A stretch of 64,000 bases of DNA from an uncultured Eubacterium sp. (GTDB taxonomy: Bacteria > Bacillota > Clostridia > Lachnospirales > Lachnospiraceae). A program made the translations under genes and the position numbers. Below are positions 27,575-35,693 of the stretch, in pieces (positions within the stretch are counted from its first letter, which is position 1; each line of letters opens with the position of its first letter). The notes under the pieces are model-generated. The model was not told where the DNA came from, did not search any database, and saw only the letters and a program-made list of their open reading frames with translations. The DNA is taken from assembly GCA_910583555.1 (NCBI GenBank), contig CAJTXO010000005.1, positions 62,001 through 126,000 of the forward strand, in the 5' to 3' direction.

Positions 27575-27838
27575 TTGGCAAATATTAAGTCTGCAAAAAA
27601 GCGAATCCTTGTTTCACAGAAAAGAGCTGACAGAAACAAAGCAATCCGTTCCTCAGTTAAGACCGCGATCAAAAAAGTAGACGCTGCTGTTGCGGCAAAT
27701 GACAAAGCTGCTGCGAACGAGGCGTTGTTAAAAGCAGTATCCACGATCGACAAGGCTGCCCGGAAGGGAATTTATCATAAAAATAACGCGGCCAGAAAAG
27801 TATCCCGTCTGACCACCGCAGTAAATAAACTTGCGTAA
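27575..27838 (+). CDS. rpsT: 30S ribosomal protein S20
   Basis: S20 is a small, lysine/alanine-rich helical protein that binds 16S rRNA. The 87 residues begin MANIKSAKKRI with RADRNKAIRSSVKTAIKKV and end with YHKNNAARKVSRL. The start is TTG at 27575, with GGAGG eight bases upstream. The ATG at 27560 would overlap the ribosome site and add MEVLP, which no S20 has. TTG starts are common for S20. It has its own promoter and terminator. Confidence 0.96.
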   Translation: MANIKSAKKRILVSQKRADRNKAIRSSVKTAIKKVDAAVAANDKAAANEALLKAVSTIDKAARKGIYHKNNAARKVSRLTTAVNKLA

Positions 27839-27909
27839 GAAATAAACGCAGGTTTGCATAAAGACAGGACGTCTGGATCAATCCGTCATGGTTCAGGCTG
27901 CCCGGATAG

Positions 27910-27938
27910 AAAGGTGTGCGATTTCGCATACCTTTTTT
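27910..27938 (+). terminator. Terminator of rpsT
   Basis: AAAGGTGTGCG and CGCATACCTTT pair around ATTT and run into a T6 tract, 70 bases after the stop. Confidence 0.85.
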
Positions 27939-27950
27939 GTTCTACAATGG

Positions 27951-27979
27951 TTTACAAAAAACAAAAAAAATGGTACAAT
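27951..27979 (+). promoter_or_regulatory. sigma-A promoter of the dCMP deaminase gene
   Basis: TTTACA (27951-27956), a 17-base A-rich spacer and TACAAT (27974-27979) lie about 30 bases before the ATG. Confidence 0.65.
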
Positions 27980-28009
27980 CAAACGTAGTAACATTAGTAG
28001 GAGGAACGT

Positions 28010-28489
28010 ATGAAAAATACCGATTATCTTTCGTGGGATCAGTATTTTATGGGTATTGCCCTTCTGTCAGCCGAGCGCAGCAAAGATCCCCACACCCGTG
28101 TCGGGGCCTGCATCGTCGATACTGACAATAAAATACTGTCCGTCGGTTACAACGGGATGCCATGCGGCTGTTCCGACGACGAATATCCCTGGGAAAACAG
28201 CGGTGAGCCGCTTGACACAAAATATCTATACGTATGTCACGCTGAACTGAATGCCCTTCTCAACTACTCGGGTTTTAAATTGAAAGGGGCGAGGATCTAC
28301 ACCACTCTCTTTCCCTGTAACGAATGCACAAAAGCACTGATCCAGTCAGGGATTCAGGAAGTGATCTACCGTGAGGACAAATATTCGGATACCGCCAGTG
28401 TCATATCCGCGAAAAAGATGATGAGATCTGCTGGCGTTTCCCACCGCAGATACGAAGGATCTGGTAAACAATTACATTTACTCATCTGA
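28010..28489 (+). CDS. Deoxycytidylate (dCMP) deaminase, ComEB type
   Basis: It deaminates dCMP to dUMP for dTTP synthesis. The 159-residue zinc enzyme shows TRVGACIVDTDNKILSVGYNG near residues 25-45, the zinc/proton-shuttle motif CHAELNAL near 80 and the ligand pair FPCNECTKALIQSGI near 104-118. AGGAGG lies upstream of the ATG. Confidence 0.93.
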   Translation: MKNTDYLSWDQYFMGIALLSAERSKDPHTRVGACIVDTDNKILSVGYNGMPCGCSDDEYPWENSGEPLDTKYLYVCHAELNALLNYSGFKLKGARIYTTLFPCNECTKALIQSGIQEVIYREDKYSDTASVISAKKMMRSAGVSHRRYEGSGKQLHLLI

Positions 28490-28587
28490 CCTTATAACAA
28501 GCAGGCAAACCGTTTTGTGTCTGTGCGCACCGGACACGACTATTTACGTAATATATGAAAAAACTGTGCGCAGAAATGAGGCGTACG

Positions 28588-31275
28588 ATGAAAAAAGATG
28601 AAAAAAAACAAAAAAAAGAATTTAAGTGGAAAGAAATAAAATGGATGGAAAAACTGCGCCAGGCGCCAAAGACGAAAAAAACAACAGAATCTGACGCCGC
28701 GGGGGAGCAGAAAACATCCGGATCCAAACCGAAACGATTGAATAAGCTGCATAAACTACATAAAAAAACAGCGGACACTACGCATAAAAAAGCCGCAGAC
28801 CGACCGGAAAAACCGGCAGCCGCCATCATAGGCAGATTGTCGGCTGCCGGAAAGCGCATGGCGCGGATGGCAAAGACCATTCCCCTGCCCTTCTCCCGGA
28901 GCGATGACGAAGACGGGCCGCTGCTGGACGGAAATGTAAAGATCCTTCCGCAATTTTGCATCCAGACAAAACTGATCGGATGTTTTATCATTCCGGTCAT
29001 TATGATCATCCTGCTCGGCGTCGTCTCCTACACCCGCTCTTCGAAGGCACTGAATGAAAGTTATGAGTCCGCCATCACACAGACGATGAACATGGCGAAG
29101 GAATATTTCTCGTTTGTATTTTCGAACATTGAATCCGATATGAACGTATACCTTTTGGACACACAGCTCAGCGCCTATTACTCGGGTGAGTACAGCACGA
29201 ATGAAACCCAGCAGGAAAGGGTCAGCGAACTGAAAAAGAAATACGATACGGCTTCCGAAAAAGTGAACCGCCAGCGGAACGGATCCATTAGTTACTACAA
29301 GGCATATAAGGAAATGTCCGATGCGCTGCGGGAATACGAGTTGTACAAAGAGATCATCGACAACGCCAGCGATAACGAACGGGATACCTATGCCGCGCTT
29401 AACACCTCTGTGAGCAATAAAGTGGCGGCAAACCAGTTTATCGGAAATATATACATATTTAAGGAAAACCAGAACATCATCAGCTCGCAGCCGAGGCTCC
29501 GCGATACTGCGGTGACAACGGAAGATTACACTAAGATTGACGCTAATACGACCGGACTTTACAGTACATTTCTCGAGACAAATCTCGGAAAGAATGTGGT
29601 CGGCGATACGGCCAACTATCACTGGAGCGGGACTGTTCCCGAACTCGACAATATCCTTTCCGTAAGCAGCAGCGACTACCTGCTGCGCGTGGCTCACGAC
29701 CTCTCGTCCACGAGTGACGCCGTGATCATCGTTGACATCCGCAAGGATGCGATCATGAACATATTGCGGGATCTGAACCTCGGAGAGGGAAGCTACGTCG
29801 GACTGATCACAGGAAATAATGAGGAATTTACGATCGAGGGGAGATCGCTTGTCACCGATACCGAAGAAGGCACCGACTCCGGCAACGCCACGGACGTCGT
29901 GGCAGAGCCGGTCTACACCGGTCAGGAATTCTATCAGGACGCCCTGAATTCCGAGCAGGAAAGCGGTTCCCGCTATGTGCGGTATGATGGAACATCTTAT
30001 TTATTTACCTATCAGAAGCTTGAAACAACCGGCATCATGCTGTGCAGCCTCGTCCCGTCTTCTCTGATCGTGGCCTCGGCAAACAGCATACGGATCGTCA
30101 CGATCATACTCGTGCTCGTTTCCTGTTTGATCGCGATCATCGTTGGAACTTTGATCTCAAAAGGTTTCAGCCTTTCGATCAATGCTTCGATCCATGAGCT
30201 CGAAAAAGTTTCGCATGGGGATCTTACCGTGGAATTCCGCACAAAGCGCCGGGATGAATTCGCGCTCCTGTACGGAAGCTGTAATGACATGCTCGCCAAT
30301 ATACGCGGGTTGATCATTGAAGTGGAATCGGTGTACGACGCCCTTACCGTGTCACTGAACCAGGTGGATTCCTCTTCCACCACGTTCTCGCAGACGACGA
30401 AAGACATCCAGACTTCGATACACGAAGTAGAGACCGGCGTCGGGCAACAGACTGAAAGCGCGACCGCCTGCCTGACCGAGATGGACAGCCTGTTTGGCAA
30501 GATCAATAATGTAAATGAAAACGCAAATGAGATCGGAAAAATCGCCGCCTCGACACAGGATGCGATCGCGTCCGGTATTACGACGATGGATAACCTGAAC
30601 GAAAAGACCAAATCGACGACTGAGATCACGGAGAATATCATCCTTACGATCAAACAGCTCTCCGCCCACTCCCGCGACATCGGTCTGATCCTGAGCAGCA
30701 TCAATGATATTGCGCAGGAAACAAACCTCCTTTCGCTGAACGCCTCCATTGAGGCCGCAAGGGCGGGTTCTGCCGGAAAGGGATTCTCCGTCGTAGCGAA
30801 CCAGATCCGTAAACTGGCCGACCAGTGTCTGACGTCTGCCGGTGAGATTTCTGATATTGTAAACCAGATCACCGTCGCGACGAAGACGGCGGTGAAAACG
30901 GCAGAGTCGGCGGAGGAGATCGTGGAAGAACAGGTGGAAGCCGTTGCCGATACCGCGCAATCCTTCCAGAATCTGAAACTGCGTATCGAAAAACTTTCCG
31001 AAAATCTGGAGAGCATCCAGAACAGTTCGAAAGATATGGAAACTTCCGGCTCCTCGACGTTAAAATCGGTGGAAAACATTTCCGCCATCCTCGAAGAGAC
31101 GCTGGCCTCCGTCACATCGGTAGCTACTGGCACTGACAAGCAGTCCGAGGCGCTCACCTCGCTGAACGACGCTTCCTCCCAGCTTGTCACGCGTGCTGAC
31201 CGTCTCGGCGACGCCATCTCGAAATTTAAGACAAAAAAGAACGGAAAAAAGAAGGCGAAAACGCAGAAGATCTGA
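28588..31275 (+). CDS. Methyl-accepting chemotaxis protein with long basic N-terminal tail
   Basis: A membrane chemoreceptor of about 895 residues. Unusually, roughly 125 lysine-rich, disordered-looking residues precede the first membrane helix (about 125-147, FIIPVIMIILLGVVSY). The extracytoplasmic sensor region (about 150-495) is dCache-like in size. The second helix (about 500-525) leads into a HAMP domain and the signalling domain with the conserved tip NDIAQETNLLSLNASIEAA near 706-724 and GKGFSVVANQIRKLADQ. No C-terminal pentapeptide is seen. I prefer the ATG at 28588 (GAGGCG upstream) over 28555, which lacks a ribosome site. The ligand is unknown. Confidence 0.93.
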   Translation: MKKDEKKQKKEFKWKEIKWMEKLRQAPKTKKTTESDAAGEQKTSGSKPKRLNKLHKLHKKTADTTHKKAADRPEKPAAAIIGRLSAAGKRMARMAKTIPLPFSRSDDEDGPLLDGNVKILPQFCIQTKLIGCFIIPVIMIILLGVVSYTRSSKALNESYESAITQTMNMAKEYFSFVFSNIESDMNVYLLDTQLSAYYSGEYSTNETQQERVSELKKKYDTASEKVNRQRNGSISYYKAYKEMSDALREYELYKEIIDNASDNERDTYAALNTSVSNKVAANQFIGNIYIFKENQNIISSQPRLRDTAVTTEDYTKIDANTTGLYSTFLETNLGKNVVGDTANYHWSGTVPELDNILSVSSSDYLLRVAHDLSSTSDAVIIVDIRKDAIMNILRDLNLGEGSYVGLITGNNEEFTIEGRSLVTDTEEGTDSGNATDVVAEPVYTGQEFYQDALNSEQESGSRYVRYDGTSYLFTYQKLETTGIMLCSLVPSSLIVASANSIRIVTIILVLVSCLIAIIVGTLISKGFSLSINASIHELEKVSHGDLTVEFRTKRRDEFALLYGSCNDMLANIRGLIIEVESVYDALTVSLNQVDSSSTTFSQTTKDIQTSIHEVETGVGQQTESATACLTEMDSLFGKINNVNENANEIGKIAASTQDAIASGITTMDNLNEKTKSTTEITENIILTIKQLSAHSRDIGLILSSINDIAQETNLLSLNASIEAARAGSAGKGFSVVANQIRKLADQCLTSAGEISDIVNQITVATKTAVKTAESAEEIVEEQVEAVADTAQSFQNLKLRIEKLSENLESIQNSSKDMETSGSSTLKSVENISAILEETLASVTSVATGTDKQSEALTSLNDASSQLVTRADRLGDAISKFKTKKNGKKKAKTQKI

Positions 31276-31300
31276 CGCTGACCGCCTGTGGAAAAAAATA

Positions 31301-31360
31301 AAAACGACCGTGGCATTCCATCGTCATATGTGTAACGATAGGATGCCGCGGTCGTTTTTG
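31301..31360. terminator. Strong bidirectional terminator
   Basis: A long imperfect stem (AACGACCGTGGCATTCC with GGATGCCGCGGTCGTT, capped by ATCGT/ACGAT) has a T tract on the plus strand and a mirror A tract on the other side. It closes both the chemoreceptor gene and the convergent amidase gene. Confidence 0.88.
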
Positions 31361-31381
31361 TGTCAGTTACTACGTGAGATT

Positions 31382-32062
31382 TTATGTAAGTTTAGCCGCC
31401 ACTTCCGCCTTAAAGTCCTGCCACGCGTCTTCGTGTTCCACAAAGTATTTGGGGCAGATCTTCTCCGTCACGTCGTAGTGGCGGATCACATTTGCTTCCG
31501 TGAACTGGTATTTCTTACAGAGATATGCCGTGAGCTGCACGAGGGAACGGTAGGTCGCATTCGAAAACTTCCCGCTCTTGCGCTTGTGGCAGCACTCAAT
31601 GGATATCGTATCAACGTTTCTGTCATTCGACGCGTAGGCAATCTCGTTCAGCGGGATGCACTGAATGATCTCGCCGTCGATACCGATCACAAAATGGCTG
31701 CTCGCGTACGTTTTGTTTTTTTTCTTTTTATTGATTTCTGGCAGATTATTAAAATAGTTGCGGTTCGCCGCCGCTCCCGTGCCCGGATTGGCCGTGTAAT
31801 GGACGACGACGCCATGCACTTCCGAAAGCGCCGTCCCCGGTCTGGAAAACTCATTTGGCTCGAGAAAATTTTCCTCGATGCCGGGAGGCAGGAGCGCCTG
31901 CGCCGCCTCTGCCGCCTCTGCTGCCTTTCGCGCCTGTTCCTTCTCGGAGATACTGCGGAAAAAAACACTTAGGACGATAAGCAGAAGGACTGTGATACTG
32001 ACGATCACAGTATACAGTCCTGCTTTTTTTCTGCCTCTATATCTTCTATTTCTATTCCACAC
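31382..32062 (-). CDS. N-acetylmuramoyl-L-alanine amidase (Amidase_2), membrane-anchored
   Basis: A 226-residue cell-wall amidase. Residues 13-33 form a membrane helix after a basic start, then a short alanine-rich stretch, then the zinc amidase domain (about 60-215) with GVVVHYTANPGTG (first zinc His), SSHFVIGIDGEIIQCIP and NVIRHYDVTEKICPKYF (second His and Cys). The start is GTG at 32062, inside the last codons of guaB, so the genes overlap by 11 bases. The nearest ribosome-like sequence (AAAGAGG) is rather far, which suggests coupled translation. It may act in spore or vegetative wall turnover. Confidence 0.9.
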   Translation of the reverse strand: MWNRNRRYRGRKKAGLYTVIVSITVLLLIVLSVFFRSISEKEQARKAAEAAEAAQALLPPGIEENFLEPNEFSRPGTALSEVHGVVVHYTANPGTGAAANRNYFNNLPEINKKKKNKTYASSHFVIGIDGEIIQCIPLNEIAYASNDRNVDTISIECCHKRKSGKFSNATYRSLVQLTAYLCKKYQFTEANVIRHYDVTEKICPKYFVEHEDAWQDFKAEVAAKLT

Positions 32063-33503
32063 TGTAATTCGGAGCCTCTTTCGTTATATGAATGTCATGC
32101 GGATGGCTCTCTTTGAGCGCCGCTGCGGAAATCTTTACAAACTTTCCGTTTTCTTTCAGCGATTCAATGTCTTTCGCTCCGCAGTAACCCATACCAGAGC
32201 GGATACCACCGATCAGCTGGAATACTGTATCTTCCACGGTACCTTTGTAAGCCACACGCCCTTCCACGCCTTCTGGTACGAGTTTTTTCGCATCCTGCTG
32301 GAAATAGCGGTCCTTGCTGCCGTTTTCCATCGCCGCGATCGACCCCATGCCGCGGTATACTTTATATTTTCTTCCCTGGAACAGTTCGAACGTTCCCGGA
32401 CTCTCGTCACATCCGGCAAAAATGCTTCCCATCATGCACACATTGGCTCCGGCCGCGATCGCCTTCGTCATATCTCCCGAATATTTGATCCCGCCGTCGG
32501 CGATGATCGGAATGCCATATTCCTTCGCCACCTCGTAGCAGTCCATGATCGCCGTCACCTGCGGCACGCCGATTCCAGCAACTACACGCGTCGTACAGAT
32601 CGATCCTGGCCCGATGCCGACCTTCACCGCATTGACGCCGGCCTCGATAAGCGCCCTTGTCGCCTCTCCGGTCGCCACATTTCCCGCGATGATGTCCAGA
32701 TTCGGATACGCCTCCCGCACCATTTTCACCGCCTTCAGCACATTGGCCGAATGCCCGTGCGCCGTATCGATAACGATCACATCCACTTTTGCCTTTGCCA
32801 GCGCGTCGACACGTTCCAGAATGTTTGCCGTCACGCCGACGCCCGCGCCGCACAGAAGACGCCCCTGGGAATCTTTGGCCGAGTTCGGATACTTGATCTG
32901 TTTCTCAATGTCCTTAATAGTGATCAATCCGCTTAAATTTCCGTCTTTATCGACGATCGGAAGCTTTTCCTTTCTCGCGTCGGCGAGGATCTTCTTCGCC
33001 TCATCAAGCGTAATGCCCTCTCTCGCCGTCACAAGTCCCTCCGACGTCATGCTCTCTTTGATCTTTTTGGAAAAGTCTGTCTCAAATTTCAGATCGCGGT
33101 TCGTAATGATACCGACCAGCTTTTTCCCCTCGGTGATCGGCACACCAGAAATACGAAATTTCGCCATCAGATTGTTGGCATCTTCCAGTGAATGCTCGGG
33201 GGAAAGATAAAATGGATCTGTGATGACACCATTTTCAGATCGTTTTACCTTGTCCACCTCATCTGCCTGCTGCTCTATCGTCATATTTTTATGTATGATG
33301 CCGATACCGCCCTGCCTCGCCATCGCGATCGCCATGCGGTACTCCGTGACCGTATCCATGCCCGCGCTCATCATCGGAATATTCAACTTGATCTTCTTCG
33401 TCAGATGAGTTTCCAGGCAAACCTGGTTCGGTATGACTTCCGAGTATCCTGGTACCAATAAAACGTCGTCAAATGTAATGCCTTCACCAATAATCTTTCC
33501 CAT
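32052..33503 (-). CDS. guaB: IMP dehydrogenase
   Basis: GuaB oxidises IMP to XMP with NAD, the committed step of GMP synthesis. The 483-residue protein has the barrel start GEGITFDDVLLVPGYSEV, two CBS domains (about 93-205), the catalytic loop GIGPGSICTTR with the active-site Cys near 302, IIADGGIKYSGD and YRGMGSIAAM. A perfect consensus promoter lies upstream. The 3' end overlaps the amidase gene. Confidence 0.97.
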   Translation of the reverse strand: MGKIIGEGITFDDVLLVPGYSEVIPNQVCLETHLTKKIKLNIPMMSAGMDTVTEYRMAIAMARQGGIGIIHKNMTIEQQADEVDKVKRSENGVITDPFYLSPEHSLEDANNLMAKFRISGVPITEGKKLVGIITNRDLKFETDFSKKIKESMTSEGLVTAREGITLDEAKKILADARKEKLPIVDKDGNLSGLITIKDIEKQIKYPNSAKDSQGRLLCGAGVGVTANILERVDALAKAKVDVIVIDTAHGHSANVLKAVKMVREAYPNLDIIAGNVATGEATRALIEAGVNAVKVGIGPGSICTTRVVAGIGVPQVTAIMDCYEVAKEYGIPIIADGGIKYSGDMTKAIAAGANVCMMGSIFAGCDESPGTFELFQGRKYKVYRGMGSIAAMENGSKDRYFQQDAKKLVPEGVEGRVAYKGTVEDTVFQLIGGIRSGMGYCGAKDIESLKENGKFVKISAAALKESHPHDIHITKEAPNYSVE

Positions 33504-33555
33504 CTCTCTCGTCCTCTCTTTGAATTTTTGTTTTGTCTGAAATTATATTTTTATG

Positions 33556-33584
33556 ATTATATCCAATATCAATATAAATGTCAA
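33556..33584 (-). promoter_or_regulatory. Consensus sigma-A promoter of guaB
   Basis: On the minus strand TTGACA (33579-33584), a 17-base spacer and TATAAT (33556-33561) stand about 50 bases before the guaB ATG. Both boxes match the consensus exactly. Confidence 0.85.
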
Positions 33585-33630
33585 GATACTTTTTAAACTA
33601 TTTTTTTCTTAAATTTTTTTAAAAAAATGC

Positions 33631-33659
33631 TTGCATTTTACAAACTTTTCATGTATAAT
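33631..33659 (+). promoter_or_regulatory. Promoter of tRNA-Gln
   Basis: TTGCAT (33631-33636), a 17-base spacer and TATAAT (33654-33659) lie 18 bases before the tRNA. Confidence 0.75.
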
Positions 33660-33677
33660 AGCACTTGTGATTGAAAT

Positions 33678-33749
33678 TGGGCTATCGCCAAATGGTAAGG
33701 CACTGGACTCTGACTCCAGCATTTCAAGGTTCGAATCCTTGTAGCCCAG
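33678..33749 (+). tRNA. tRNA-Gln (anticodon CTG)
   Basis: A 72-base cloverleaf. The acceptor stem TGGGCTA pairs with TAGCCCA (33742-33748), the anticodon stem CTGGA/TCCAG frames the loop CTCTGAC with anticodon CTG, and the T arm reads CAAGGTTCGAATCCTTG. The U-A first pair is typical of bacterial tRNA-Gln. The 3' CCA is not encoded. Confidence 0.95.
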
Positions 33750-33751
33750 CT

Positions 33752-33796
33752 AAAAAGCTTTGAATGACGTTCCGTTCTTCAAAGCTTTTCTTTTCC
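33752..33796 (+). terminator. Terminator after tRNA-Gln
   Basis: AAAAAGCTTTGAA pairs with TTCAAAGCTTTT and is followed by CTTTTCC. Confidence 0.8.
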
Positions 33797-33823
33797 ATAT
33801 TGGATTCATCGGATTGATTATCC

Positions 33824-33856
33824 GCATTGTATATTTTAGAAGCATTGTATTTTAGA
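33824..33856. repeat. Short direct repeat upstream of prfC
   Basis: GCATTGTATATTTTAGAA is followed at once by GCATTGTATTTTAGAG. The repeat covers the likely promoter and leader of prfC. Confidence 0.6.
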
Positions 33857-33913
33857 GGCGTCGGCATTAAACGGCGCTTTTTTCGAAGGGAAACGACAGA
33901 AATGGAGGCTGAC

Positions 33914-35530
33914 ATGTCCGGAACATCGAAGACAAACGAAATAATTTCTAAAGAAGAAATCGAGAAGCGGCGCACGTTCGCGATCATCTCCCACCCCGAC
34001 GCCGGTAAGACGACATTGACAGAAAAATTCCTGCTGTACGGCGGGGCGATCAATCTGGCAGGTTCGGTAAAAGGGAGAAAAGCGGCGAAGCACGCCGTAT
34101 CTGACTGGATGGAAATCGAAAAGGAACGTGGTATTTCTGTCACTTCTTCCGTTCTCCAGTTCAATTACGATGGATATTGCATCAATATTCTCGACACGCC
34201 GGGACATCAGGACTTTTCCGAAGACACATACCGAACGCTGATGGCCGCAGATTCGGCCGTCATGGTCATCGACGGCTCTAAAGGCGTCGAGGCGCAGACG
34301 ATCAAGCTGTTTAAAGTGTGCGTGATGCGGGGAATCCCCATTTTTACCTTTGTAAATAAAATGGACCGCGAAGCCAGGGATCCGTTTGAACTGATCGACG
34401 AGATCGAAAACGTGCTCGGCATCCGCACATGCCCGGTCAACTGGCCGATCGGTTCCGGCAAAAACTTCAAAGGGGTATATGACAGAAATACGAAAATGAT
34501 CTCCCGCTTCCTGCCATCGGATAACGGACACAAAGTCGAAGCGGTGGAGGCGCAGCTCGGTGACAGCGGCCTGGATGAGCTGATCACGAAAGAATACCAC
34601 GACATCCTCGTCGATGAGATCGAGCTTCTGGACGGGGCCAGCGACGAATTTGATCTGGAGAAAGTGCGCGCCGGCAAACTCTCTCCCGTTTTCTTCGGCT
34701 CGGCGCTCACAAATTTCGGCGTCGAGACTTTTTTGCAGCATTTCCTCTCGATGACGACGTCCCCGCTCCCGCGGAACTCAGGGGATACGCCCATCAGTCC
34801 TTTTTCCAGTGATTTCTCCGCCTTCATATTTAAGATACAGGCAAATATGAATAAGGCTCACCGCGACCGCATCGCTTTCATGCGCATCTGTTCCGGCAAG
34901 TTCACGGCGGGCATGGAAGTCATGCACGTCCAAGGCGGAAAAAAGATACGGCTCGCCCAACCGCAGCAGATGATGGCGCAGGAGCGCAAACACGTAGAAG
35001 AGGCGTATGCCGGAGACATCATCGGCATTTTCGACCCCGGTATCTTTTCCATCGGCGACACGCTGTGCACAGCCGGAACAGACATCTGCTACGCCGGCAT
35101 CCCGACGTTCGCGCCCGAGCATTTCGCGCGCGTGCGCCAGGTCGATACGATGAAGCGCAAGCAGTTTATGAAGGGGATCACGCAGATCGCGCTCGAAGGC
35201 GCCATTCAGATCTTCCAGGAATTCAATACCGGTATGGAGGAGATCATCGTCGGCGTCGTCGGCGTCCTCCAGTTTGAAGTACTGCAGTACCGGCTGCAGA
35301 ACGAATACAATGTGGAAATCCGCATGGAACAGCTGCCATATGAGCATGTGCGCTGGATCGAAAATGAGGACATCGACGTAAACAGCCTGTCCGTCACCTC
35401 GGACACGAAACGGGTCAAAGATTTTAAGGACCACCCTCTGCTTTTGTTCACCCACCCGTGGAGCATCCAGACCGTACTCGAGCGGAACGAGGGACTCCGT
35501 CTCGGCGAGGTATCCAACGCCGCTCGCTAG
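33914..35530 (+). CDS. prfC: Peptide chain release factor 3
   Basis: RF3 is a GTPase that recycles RF1/RF2 from the ribosome. The 538-residue protein has a GTP-binding domain with P-loop SHPDAGKTTLTEKF, switch I/II region ERGISVTSSVLQF and DTPGHQDFSED, and NKMDREARD, then RF3 domains II and III (about 300-535). The ATG at 33914 (MSGTSKTNE) is set by GGAGG five bases upstream; earlier in-frame ATGs would add a non-family extension. No terminator is evident; a 21-bp repeat follows the stop. Confidence 0.95.
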   Translation: MSGTSKTNEIISKEEIEKRRTFAIISHPDAGKTTLTEKFLLYGGAINLAGSVKGRKAAKHAVSDWMEIEKERGISVTSSVLQFNYDGYCINILDTPGHQDFSEDTYRTLMAADSAVMVIDGSKGVEAQTIKLFKVCVMRGIPIFTFVNKMDREARDPFELIDEIENVLGIRTCPVNWPIGSGKNFKGVYDRNTKMISRFLPSDNGHKVEAVEAQLGDSGLDELITKEYHDILVDEIELLDGASDEFDLEKVRAGKLSPVFFGSALTNFGVETFLQHFLSMTTSPLPRNSGDTPISPFSSDFSAFIFKIQANMNKAHRDRIAFMRICSGKFTAGMEVMHVQGGKKIRLAQPQQMMAQERKHVEEAYAGDIIGIFDPGIFSIGDTLCTAGTDICYAGIPTFAPEHFARVRQVDTMKRKQFMKGITQIALEGAIQIFQEFNTGMEEIIVGVVGVLQFEVLQYRLQNEYNVEIRMEQLPYEHVRWIENEDIDVNSLSVTSDTKRVKDFKDHPLLLFTHPWSIQTVLERNEGLRLGEVSNAAR

Positions 35531-35561
35531 AGGCCGCATGCCGATACGAGCCTCATCGTCA

Positions 35562-35630
35562 CCAGTACGAACCGCACTATTTCCAGTGCGTACCACTCTG
35601 CTTCCAGTACGTACCACTCTGTTTCCAGCG
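35562..35630. repeat. 21-bp tandem repeat after prfC
   Basis: Three full 21-bp units of the form CCAGTACGTACCACTCTGTTT (35562-35582, 35583-35603, 35604-35624) and a fourth partial unit lie between prfC and the beta-helix gene. The first is the most diverged. No coding role is evident. Confidence 0.8.
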
Positions 35631-35693
35631 TGGGCGAAAGAAATCGGCGCTGCATAATATAAGAATTACATAATCTAAGAATGGAGAAAGAAA

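Noticed and set aside
30012..31316. A 434-codon open frame antisense to the chemoreceptor gene
   Set aside because: It has no family motif and no ribosome site, and lies wholly opposite a clear chemoreceptor. It arises from the codon bias of the real gene.
33836..35617. Long open frames opposite prfC
   Set aside because: The plus strand encodes a complete release factor 3. The antisense frames show no domain pattern.
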